Assembly (NCBI RefSeq): GCF_003333305.1
Contig: NZ_QOLD01000048.1
Span: forward strand, 1-35,658
Direction: 5' to 3'
DNA length: 35,658 nucleotides
Origin: Candidatus Colwellia aromaticivorans
GTDB taxonomy: Bacteria > Pseudomonadota > Gammaproteobacteria > Enterobacterales > Alteromonadaceae
Both the position numbers and the translations under genes were made by a program. This document shows positions 18,276 through 25,380 of this stretch, in pieces. The notes below the pieces were generated by a model that saw only the letters and a list, made by a program, of their open reading frames with translations, made no database searches and was not told the origin of the DNA. Numbering within the stretch: the first letter of the stretch is position 1; every line of letters begins with the position of its first letter.

Positions 18276-18289
18276 TTGACATAGATCAA
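18276..18289 (-). promoter_or_regulatory. FNR box ahead of ccoNOQP
   Basis: On the plus strand TTGACATAGATCAA, on the minus strand TTGATCTATGTCAA: one mismatch from TTGAT-N4-ATCAA. At class II spacing the -10 would be GATTTT (18249-18254, minus strand), which is weak but keeps the key A and T. It lies 213 bp before the ccoN ATG. The rest of the 18064-18407 gap holds only small hairpins such as TCGCT/AGCGA at 18168-18181. Confidence 0.7.
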
Positions 18290-18407
18290 GTTTGAACTTA
18301 ATTGCCCATATTCAATTTGTGGCTATGAGAATGTGATTAAAAAGCCATTGGACTTTAGTAGGATTTTAATGCGATAACTATGAACAGTTAACAGGTCATA
18401 TTGCTAT

Positions 18408-19148
18408 CTAAAAATCAGCAAGTTTGATGATCTTATCTTGAGAAAGTAGCACTATTTTCTTTCCTTTTACTTGAATTAATTGATCTTTTTGGAATTTAGA
18501 AAAAACCCTACTTAAGGTTTCACTACGTAAGCCTAAGAAGTTAGCAATGTCATTTCGGTTAATGGGTAATTCAATACTCGTATCACTACCAGTATAACTA
18601 GCGTTTCTTTCGATAATATTCAATAAAAATGCTGCTAATAAGCTATCGGCAGACTTTTTTCCTATATAAGCTTGAAAATTGCGCTGGCGAACATAGCTTT
18701 GTCTGCTTAATAATTCAATTAGATTTTGTTGAATTTCTGGTATTAGTTGACCGCAAGAGGTCATTTGTTCAACAGAAACCTTACAGACAGAACTGTCACC
18801 AATTGCGATGGCTGTGTAGTTATAGGTTTTTAAATAAAGTGCGTCTTCGCCAATGAGCTCACCAGGAAAACGTAAACCAATAATATTCTCAGTATTGTCA
18901 TCCGTTTGTTGACATAATTTAAAGGTGCCAGAGCTGACGGCATAAATATCTGTTAAGGGATCTGATTGATTAAACAGAATGTAATTCGTTTTGGTGGCAA
19001 TTCTTCTATGTAAATAACTTTCAGATAAGTTGATTGACTGTTTTGCTGTTACGAGAGGTTGGCAAACTGAATTCATAGAACAGTCATCACATTCCACAAA
19101 GTTGTTCTTGTCTTTATTTTGCATATTTTGCCTAGGCACGGTTGTCAC
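18408..19148 (-). CDS. Second FNR-family regulator upstream of ccoN
   Basis: A 246-residue CRP/FNR-type regulator distinct from the one at 9801. Counted from the GTG at 19148, Cys20, Cys23, Cys29 and Cys122 occupy the same numbered positions as the four cluster ligands of E. coli FNR, so it should carry an oxygen-labile [4Fe-4S] cluster. The sensor barrel spans about 40-150. The winged helix contains NRNDIANFLGLRSETLSRVF, again with the E..SR recognition pattern. Alternative starts are GTG at 19139 and ATG at 19124, the latter with a TAGG ahead of it. The gene lies 344 bp upstream of ccoN on the same strand, suggesting local control of the oxidase operon or cross-talk with the other FNR. Confidence 0.88.
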   Translation of the reverse strand: MTTVPRQNMQNKDKNNFVECDDCSMNSVCQPLVTAKQSINLSESYLHRRIATKTNYILFNQSDPLTDIYAVSSGTFKLCQQTDDNTENIIGLRFPGELIGEDALYLKTYNYTAIAIGDSSVCKVSVEQMTSCGQLIPEIQQNLIELLSRQSYVRQRNFQAYIGKKSADSLLAAFLLNIIERNASYTGSDTSIELPINRNDIANFLGLRSETLSRVFSKFQKDQLIQVKGKKIVLLSQDKIIKLADF

Positions 19149-19161
19149 TTACTTGTTAATA

Positions 19162-19219
19162 TATACCCGTAATCATTCAAAGTGCTCTGAAACCTGCACT
19201 TTGAATGGTCACGGGTATA
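19162..19219. repeat. Short TATACCC...GGGTATA hairpin repeat
   Basis: A 58-bp palindrome whose arms pair over 24 positions with two mismatches, starting TATACCCGTAATCATTCAAA and ending CACGGGTATA, loop of about 10 nt. The ends match those of the long repeats. It lies in the gap between the divergent fnr paralogue and the lipoprotein gene. Confidence 0.85.
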
Positions 19220-19295
19220 GATGTATTCATTTCAGTTTAGATATATTAAGGGAGTCAGGCAATAATAACAATTGTTTGAACTTAGAGCACTACCA

Positions 19296-19784
19296 ATGAT
19301 TAAAGTTGTTTTCGTTATATTATTTATTTTCAATATATTGGCTTGTAATCCAATCCAACAAGCGTCTAAAAAGAAAAGCACACTTCCACAGACCCCCTTT
19401 ACTTGTATAGTTAGTCAAAGTCATTGTAAGGTTATTAACGAGCTTGGCACTTTTACTATTGAGTTTTCAGGGCAACTTGACCATGGAAAGATAAAAACAG
19501 AGTTACCGTTTGAAATTCAGTTAACATTTGATGCGCTTTCTAAAAGTTTACAGTTAAAAAACGTCAGTAGTTACCTTGAAGGTAAAACTATGTTTATGGG
19601 TAAAATTCCGGTGTTTTTTCAAATGACTGAAAAAAGTAATGATTCTATTATTGCAGAAACCTTGCTTGCTAGTTGTAGTGCAGAGGTAATGACATGGCGA
19701 CTTTGGTTTGCTGTAGAAGTTGAGCAGGAAGGTAAGACAACCCAGCAAGATTTTTTTATTGATTTTGATAGCCAAAGATTATAA
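19296..19784 (+). CDS. Predicted lipoprotein of unknown function
   Basis: From ATG at 19296 the 162-residue product begins MIKVVFVILFIFNILAC, a lipoprotein signal with a lipobox ending at Cys17. The mature part is a predicted all-beta fold with SQSHCKVINELGTFTIEFSG, LPFEIQLTF and AEVMTWRLWFAVEVEQEG. The arrangement resembles small periplasmic proteins encoded beside cbb3 or copper genes, but I recognise no family. A TTG start at 19272 is also open but would spoil the signal peptide. It is divergent from the second FNR gene, across the hairpin repeat. Confidence 0.7.
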   Translation: MIKVVFVILFIFNILACNPIQQASKKKSTLPQTPFTCIVSQSHCKVINELGTFTIEFSGQLDHGKIKTELPFEIQLTFDALSKSLQLKNVSSYLEGKTMFMGKIPVFFQMTEKSNDSIIAETLLASCSAEVMTWRLWFAVEVEQEGKTTQQDFFIDFDSQRL

Positions 19785-19792
19785 ACAGGTTG

Positions 19793-19883
19793 CGAGTTTC
19801 GAGCCTCGAGTTACGAAGAGTATATTCAAGTGGAACGGGTATATCACGAATTTCTTCGTGACTCGTAACGATTGAACTCGAAA
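19793..19883. repeat. Imperfect long inverted repeat with a solo repeat end
   Basis: GAGTTTCGAG near 19795 pairs with CTCGAAACT near 19876, and CGAGTTACGAAG pairs loosely with CTTCGTGACTCG. Between them, 19824-19842 (TTCAAGTGGAACGGGTATA) equals the right end of the TATACCC repeat family without a left partner. The structure lies between the convergent ends of the lipoprotein gene and mltD and may terminate both. Confidence 0.55.
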
Positions 19884-19890
19884 CTATATT

Positions 19891-21513
19891 TTAAATATTA
19901 TTCGTTACATCAACCGATAGTTTTAGTCTTTGCCCTGGCTGTAAATATTTACTTCGGCTCAAGCTATTCCAACGTTCAATATCACTAATACGAACATTGA
20001 ATTTATCGGCTATACGGGCGAAAGAGTCTCCAGGGCGCACTTTATAGGTAATATTACGCATTATCGCTTGCTCAACGCTTAGATGACTTGCTTTGACTGA
20101 AACATTAGTCTTTTGCCAAATAACCAGCTTCTGTCCCAGTTTCAGTGGGTCACGTGGTGCAAAGCCATTCCATTTAGCTATTTTACTACCACTCACTTTA
20201 TAGCGTTGACCGATATCCCAAAGGTTATCTCCAGAAACAACCTTATGTGTTAATTTAACGCCTTTCTGTGGTTTAGCTTGTTTTTTTGCAATACGTTGAT
20301 CTTGAGAGAGTATATAGCTATCAAGTGATTTAGATGCTACTGGAATTAACAAGTGTTTGCCTGCGCGTATTTGATTACCGTTAATACCATTTACTTGGCG
20401 TATTAACTCAGTACTAGTATGGAATTTTTTCGCGATATGACCTAAATTGTCACCATTTTTAATTTTATATCGTTGCCATGCCAAGCGTTCGTCTTTGTTT
20501 AATTTAGCTAAGCCTTGTTGAAAATGTGCAACTTTATGTTTGGGTATTAAAAGTCGATGTGGTCCATCTGGGTCAGTTGACCAACGGTTAAACCCAGGGT
20601 TTAGACGTTGTAATTCAGGTAGCGATAAATCCGCTAGGTTAGCCGCTTTGGCTAAATCGAGTTGTGACTTAATATCAACTTGAACAATTACTTCTTCATT
20701 AGCAATTTCATAAAGTTTGAGATCAAAATGCTCAGGACGTTTAACTATATCGGCAAGAGCAAGTAGTTTAGGAACATAAGCCCGTGTTTCTTTAGGTAAA
20801 TCAAGTGACCAAAAGTCGGTGTTTTTTCCTAGACTTTTATTTTTTCTTACCGCTCTGCGGACACGACCTTCGCCTGAATTATACGCTGCTAGGGCAAGTA
20901 GCCAGTCGCCATCAAAGAATTTGTGTAAATACTTCATATATTTTATGGCACCTGATGTCGATGCAACCACATCTCGACGTCCGTCATACCACCAGTTTTG
21001 TTTCATGCCGAAACGTGTGCCTGTACCGGGTATAAATTGCCACATACCAGAGGCTCGACCATGCGAATAAGCAAAGGGATCAAAAGCACTTTCAACCACG
21101 GGTAATAATGCTAATTCTACTGGGACATTGTTTTTTTCTAGTTCTTCAACAATATAGTATAAAAATGGCTCAGCACGTTTTGCTACTCGTGTAAGGTAGC
21201 TTGAGTGTTTAGCGTACCAATTACGCTGCATAATCACACGGTTGTTTTGTGGGATATCGAAAGTTAGTTGGCCACGTATACGTTGCCATACGTCATTACT
21301 ACTTTGTAGCGATTCGCCTTTTAAGGAAAAAGTAACATCGTCAACAGGGTGAATAACATCAATACTTTCATCTGCAAGTAATGCCTGATTTATTTCAGCT
21401 GTGTTAGCGACTTGCTCTTGGGGTAAATAAATTTCGTTAGTATTGTTTTGTGATAATAAAGTGCTTTGACAACCACTTAGGATAATTAATGCGGGGAATA
21501 AAAAATTTTTCAT
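19891..21513 (-). CDS. mltD: Membrane-bound lytic murein transglycosylase D
   Basis: A 540-residue outer-membrane lipoprotein that cleaves peptidoglycan glycan strands to anhydromuropeptides. The signal peptide ends in the lipobox LSGC. The SLT domain (about 110-250) contains ALLPVVESAFDPFAYS with the catalytic Glu, then GRASGMWQFIPGTG and ALAAYNSGEGRVRRA. Three LysM peptidoglycan-binding repeats follow, opening YKIKNGDNLGHIAK, HKVVSGDNLWDIGQ and YKVRPGDSFARIAD. E. coli MltD usually has two LysM units, so three is on the longer side. I chose ATG at 21513 over a TTG two codons upstream. It precedes gloB's 3' end, as in E. coli (mltD-gloB). Confidence 0.95.
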   Translation of the reverse strand: MKNFLFPALIILSGCQSTLLSQNNTNEIYLPQEQVANTAEINQALLADESIDVIHPVDDVTFSLKGESLQSSNDVWQRIRGQLTFDIPQNNRVIMQRNWYAKHSSYLTRVAKRAEPFLYYIVEELEKNNVPVELALLPVVESAFDPFAYSHGRASGMWQFIPGTGTRFGMKQNWWYDGRRDVVASTSGAIKYMKYLHKFFDGDWLLALAAYNSGEGRVRRAVRKNKSLGKNTDFWSLDLPKETRAYVPKLLALADIVKRPEHFDLKLYEIANEEVIVQVDIKSQLDLAKAANLADLSLPELQRLNPGFNRWSTDPDGPHRLLIPKHKVAHFQQGLAKLNKDERLAWQRYKIKNGDNLGHIAKKFHTSTELIRQVNGINGNQIRAGKHLLIPVASKSLDSYILSQDQRIAKKQAKPQKGVKLTHKVVSGDNLWDIGQRYKVSGSKIAKWNGFAPRDPLKLGQKLVIWQKTNVSVKASHLSVEQAIMRNITYKVRPGDSFARIADKFNVRISDIERWNSLSRSKYLQPGQRLKLSVDVTNNI

Positions 21514-21597
21514 GTGCAACCAATGGTAATGTGAAACGGATAATTATGTTTTCTATGGCAACTGCTCGCTAAAGCGGTGAACAGTAAGGTTAACACG

Positions 21598-22431
21598 TTA
21601 AAATTGGTCTTTCCAGCGCCTAATCGTGGTGAAAGTATCTTGTGATGTGGCTTTCGCGTCTGCTGAAAATTGTTGGGCACTGGCCTGTATGGTTTGCTTA
21701 TTACAGCGTAAAAAAGGATTTATTTGCTTTTCTAGTTGAATGGTACTTGGAATCGTTGCATGGCCTTTAGAGCGTAACTCGTTAACTTTTTTGTTGTAAT
21801 CAACTAGCGCTTGATTTTTTGGCTCTACGGTGAGTGCAAACGCTAAGTTAGCTTGTGTGTATTCATGCGTACAATACACTTGAGTGTGTTCAGGTAAATT
21901 AGCTAGCTTAGTTAATGAGTTCAACATTTGTTCAGGACTGCCTTCAAATAGTCGACCACATCCCCCTGAAAATAGTGTATCACCACAAAATAGAATAGGT
22001 GTTAAGTGGTCATTAGCAAAGTAAGCTATATGTCCTGCCGTATGACCCGGTAAATCAATTATTCGAAAGTTAATATTAAATTCATCTAAAACAACAGTAT
22101 CATTTTCAGTCAGTTTGACATCACAAAGAGGAATATTTTCATTTGCAGGTCCATAAACGGTTAATGACCACTGTTTTTGTTGGCAATATTCAACCAACTT
22201 ATTTATGCCGCCAGTATGATCTGAATGATGGTGAGTTATCAATATTGAGCTAAGAATCAGTTGGTTTTTCTCTAAAAACTCAATGCAAACACTAGCATCA
22301 CCGGGATCAACTAACGTTGCCACCTGTTTATTGGTAATAGCCCAAATGTAATTGTCACTAAAGGCTTTTATTGGCGTGATGTCTACAGGGGTAACCCCTA
22401 TAGACGAATTGATTGGTTTGATTACACTCAT
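21598..22431 (-). CDS. gloB: Hydroxyacylglutathione hydrolase (glyoxalase II)
   Basis: A 277-residue metallo-beta-lactamase-fold enzyme that hydrolyses S-lactoylglutathione to D-lactate and glutathione, the last step of methylglyoxal detoxification. The metal motif THHHSDHTGG (from residue 66) gives the binuclear site. Further ligands are in LPGHTAGHIAYF, FCGDTLFSGGCGRLFEG and CTHEYTQANLAFA. The last 100 residues form the glutathione-binding helical domain. It is divergent from the yafS-like gene, as in E. coli. Its D-lactate product could be oxidised by the Dld-type enzyme at 25381. Confidence 0.96.
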   Translation of the reverse strand: MSVIKPINSSIGVTPVDITPIKAFSDNYIWAITNKQVATLVDPGDASVCIEFLEKNQLILSSILITHHHSDHTGGINKLVEYCQQKQWSLTVYGPANENIPLCDVKLTENDTVVLDEFNINFRIIDLPGHTAGHIAYFANDHLTPILFCGDTLFSGGCGRLFEGSPEQMLNSLTKLANLPEHTQVYCTHEYTQANLAFALTVEPKNQALVDYNKKVNELRSKGHATIPSTIQLEKQINPFLRCNKQTIQASAQQFSADAKATSQDTFTTIRRWKDQF

Positions 22432-22503
22432 TTGGAATTTCCAACTTGCTCATACTCAGTATATACTTAATTATACTTCTTTTAGTTTTGAATAACATGA
22501 CTT

Positions 22504-23286
22504 ATGAAACCGGCACTGGCATTTCGGCAACCACATTATCCTCAATCTTGGCAAGCGCTACCAAACGGTGATATTGCTTTATCGGCTATTGATACCATTT
22601 TAAAACCATGGTGGGAAAAGTTCTTTGGATATCATCTATTAAAAGTAGGTGCGTTAAGTCATGAGGTTTGCACTCATAATAGCCCTATAAAGCATCAGGT
22701 TAGCTGTTGTGTTACTCGCACCGCAGGGCAAGAACAAGCTAATATTGTTGGTGATTTAGATGATTTACCCATATTGGAACATAGCGTTGATGTTTGTTTA
22801 CTTAGCCATGCATTAGAATTTTCACTTGATCCACACCATGTTATCCGCGAAGCTAATCGGGTACTCATTCCAAATGGCTACCTTATTATCACTGGCTATA
22901 ACCCATTATCTTTAGCTGGGTTTAACCGAGTAATACCTTATAGAAGAAAACAACAACCTTGGAATGAGCACTTTTTCTCTCCAATGCGGGTGAAAGATTG
23001 GTTACATTTAATGGGTTTTGAAATTATTAGTGATGAACGTTGTGTGCACAGTAATTTAGCAGGACAAATGAGTGAGCATTTTGTGGCAAACTGTTGGCGA
23101 AAATTTGCCAGCAATTACTTTACTAGCTTTGGCTCTGTTTATGTCATCATTGCAAAAAAAAGAGTGTTACCACTAACACCAATCAAACCTAAATGGCAGA
23201 TAAGAACTAAATTCAGCCCGATAAAAGTGCCATCTATGAAGGTGGATCATAATAAAAGCAGTTATATTTCATCAAAAACAAAATAA
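22504..23286 (+). CDS. yafS: YafS-like SAM-dependent methyltransferase
   Basis: A 260-residue class I methyltransferase-type protein. The acidic segment VGDLDDLPILEHSVDVCLLSHALEFSLDPHHVIREANRVLIPNGYLIITGYNP covers SAM-fold motifs II-III (given here only as a span at about residues 80-135). Its N-terminus lacks an obvious glycine-rich motif I, the expected position reading KVGALSHEV. The position divergent from gloB matches yafS in E. coli. The substrate is unknown. It is followed 12 bp later by the NIF3-family gene, so the two may be cotranscribed. Confidence 0.8.
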   Translation: MKPALAFRQPHYPQSWQALPNGDIALSAIDTILKPWWEKFFGYHLLKVGALSHEVCTHNSPIKHQVSCCVTRTAGQEQANIVGDLDDLPILEHSVDVCLLSHALEFSLDPHHVIREANRVLIPNGYLIITGYNPLSLAGFNRVIPYRRKQQPWNEHFFSPMRVKDWLHLMGFEIISDERCVHSNLAGQMSEHFVANCWRKFASNYFTSFGSVYVIIAKKRVLPLTPIKPKWQIRTKFSPIKVPSMKVDHNKSSYISSKTK

Positions 23287-23298
23287 GTAGAAAATAGT

Positions 23299-24057
23299 AT
23301 GAAACTCAATGATTTTGAACAATATTTAAATCAGTTATTAAAACCCGAACAAATAAAAGATTACGCACCAAATGGTTTACAAATTCAAGGCAATGAACAA
23401 ATAACTAAAATAGTTACCGGTGTTACCGCATCACAAGCCCTAATTGACTTAGCGATTAAAGAAAAAGCGGATGCGTTACTTGTTCATCATGGTTACTTTT
23501 GGAAAAATGAGTCTTATGTTATTCGCGGCATGAAGCATAGCCGGATTAAGGCACTAATAGAGCATAATATAAATTTATTTGCTTATCATCTTCCTCTTGA
23601 TATTCATCCAACACTGGGTAATAACGTACAATTGGCAAAGTTATTGAATATCGACATAACAGGGCCGTTAGAATTAGGTAATTCGTTAAGTATTGCGATA
23701 CAAGGAAAATTAACTGAAATAACCAGTGGCTGTGATTTAGCGTTGTTAATTAATGAAAAACTTAACCGAGAGTGTTTACACATAGCGCCACCATCGAATA
23801 AAAAAATTAAAACCATTGCGTGGTGTACGGGTGGAGGACAAGACTATATTGAATTAGCAGCAGAGCAGGGTATTGATGCCTTTATATCTGGTGAAGTTTC
23901 GGAAAAAACAACGCATATAGCTAAAGAAATGGATATTCACTTTTTTGCCGCTGGTCATCATGCTACCGAGCGTTACGGTGTTAAAGCACTTGGTGAGCAT
24001 ATTGCTAAAGAGCAAGGGCTAGAAGTTGTTTTTATTGATATTGACAACCCAGTCTAG
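23299..24057 (+). CDS. NIF3/YbgI family protein
   Basis: A 252-residue NIF3/DUF34-family protein with two metal-binding motifs. HHGYFW has His63-His64, and GHHATERYGVKALGEH near the C-terminus supplies further ligands. YHLPLDIHPTLGNN and WCTGGGQDYIELAAEQGIDAFISGE are further signatures. Family members bind two metal ions and form a toroid hexamer. Proposed roles include GTP cyclohydrolase-like or tRNA-modification activity, none settled. The gene is complete, cytoplasmic and convergent with elyC (34-bp gap, no terminator seen). Confidence 0.92.
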   Translation: MKLNDFEQYLNQLLKPEQIKDYAPNGLQIQGNEQITKIVTGVTASQALIDLAIKEKADALLVHHGYFWKNESYVIRGMKHSRIKALIEHNINLFAYHLPLDIHPTLGNNVQLAKLLNIDITGPLELGNSLSIAIQGKLTEITSGCDLALLINEKLNRECLHIAPPSNKKIKTIAWCTGGGQDYIELAAEQGIDAFISGEVSEKTTHIAKEMDIHFFAAGHHATERYGVKALGEHIAKEQGLEVVFIDIDNPV

Positions 24058-24091
24058 TATTTTTTGTTTAGCTACTCTCATCTACATGCAG

Positions 24092-24856
24092 TTAGTTAAA
24101 TAACGTTTTAAACCATTGCACTAAGCGGCCTAAACTCTCATACCAGGCTACGGTAGTTTGCTCTAATTTTTTACTACTAGGGAGATAATCTTTCCAGCTG
24201 CTTTCATTGTTCAGACCTCTAACCCAATATCCCGTCGGCGCAGCAATTGGAAATACCCCTTGGAGTTGAAAGTATTTCATTGACCTTGGCATATGATCTG
24301 CGTTGGTAATTAACACGACATTAGCACCTTGCACTCTTGGGCTTATGAGCTGTGCTTCCTCTTCGGTATCTTTGGGGAAGTTCTCTGTGATGATCTTTTG
24401 CCCAGGAATACCTAAGAGTACTAATGATTGTTTCATTATATCTGCATTAGATACGGGGTCATCACCAGCAAAACCTGACGTAATGATTCTCGCTTCCGGA
24501 TGAATTTTATAAATCCTCAACGTCTCTACTAGACGCTGTAAAGAGGCTACTTGTAATTGACTCGTAACGGGTAAAGTGTGATTACTAGAATGACCATTTC
24601 CTAAAACAACAATATAATCTACAGGTTTGCTAGAACGTGTAAAAGCTTCATAATTATTCTCAATACTAACCATTAAGGTGTCAGAAATAATAGGCATTGA
24701 AGATATAAGTAATAATAGCACTGCTGATATTAGATATTTAAAACTGACTTTGGGGCGTTTTTTAAAATAAATAATAGCTAAAATTAATAGAATAAAAACC
24801 AAGTTAATGGGCATGAGAAAAATTGAAATGACTTTTTTAAGTACGAATAAATCCAT
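24092..24856 (-). CDS. elyC: ElyC-like envelope biogenesis factor (DUF218)
   Basis: A 254-residue inner-membrane protein with two N-terminal membrane segments (about 8-28 and 37-57), then a DUF218 domain. The domain holds VDYIVVLGNGHSSNH, ARIITSGFAGDDPVSNADIM, FPKDTEEEAQLI and VVLITNADHMPRSMKYFQLQG, which follow E. coli ElyC throughout. ElyC supports peptidoglycan and undecaprenyl-phosphate metabolism at low temperature in E. coli. I chose ATG at 24856 (MDLFVLKK); a TTG three codons upstream is unlikely. Confidence 0.88.
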   Translation of the reverse strand: MDLFVLKKVISIFLMPINLVFILLILAIIYFKKRPKVSFKYLISAVLLLLISSMPIISDTLMVSIENNYEAFTRSSKPVDYIVVLGNGHSSNHTLPVTSQLQVASLQRLVETLRIYKIHPEARIITSGFAGDDPVSNADIMKQSLVLLGIPGQKIITENFPKDTEEEAQLISPRVQGANVVLITNADHMPRSMKYFQLQGVFPIAAPTGYWVRGLNNESSWKDYLPSSKKLEQTTVAWYESLGRLVQWFKTLFN

Positions 24857-24865
24857 AATGATCAA

Positions 24866-25380
24866 TTAGCCAGTGAAATATGTATATTTCGAATTGAGTA
24901 ATAAAATTATAGCAAAATTTGTGGTACTCGTAATTAAAAAAACAAAGCCATCAAGTTGCTAATATTTGTGAAGGGTTAATAACTTTTTTTTGATAGTCAA
25001 TTGTGAAAGCATGATCCTGTTTATATATTCATTAACGTGTTTATCAATGTAAAAGATTAATAATTACTAAAAACCTAAGTGTAAACACGTAGAAAAAATA
25101 CGTATATTTACCTATTTCGTATTCATCCGTAATTTAATACTATTGATAATGCACTACTGATTACTTACCGCTCCCTGTTTATTTACTAAATTAATTGAGG
25201 CGACAACAATCCTGACACAGGGGCTTTGCCTAATTCTTAGGATTAGTAAGGAAAACCACTAAAAATCTATTTTTTGTTTTTAGGCTTAAATAATAGATAA
25301 TAAACTAATACGGGCTTATGTTTGTAGGCTTTAATAAAACCCAATGTACGACTTTAAAATAGTTAATAAGAGAGGTTGTA
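24866..25380. other. 515-bp AT-rich intergenic region upstream of dld
   Basis: No ORF of note. It contains a 9-bp inverted pair ACGTGTTTA (25035-25043) and TAAACACGT (25082-25090) 38 bp apart, a possible regulator site. A second small dyad lies at about 25231-25247 (CTAAT...ATTAG). GAGAGG 5-6 nt ahead of the dld ATG is a good ribosome site. No convincing -35/-10 pair was found; the region is unusually long for this window and probably carries regulatory sites for the dld operon. Confidence 0.5.
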
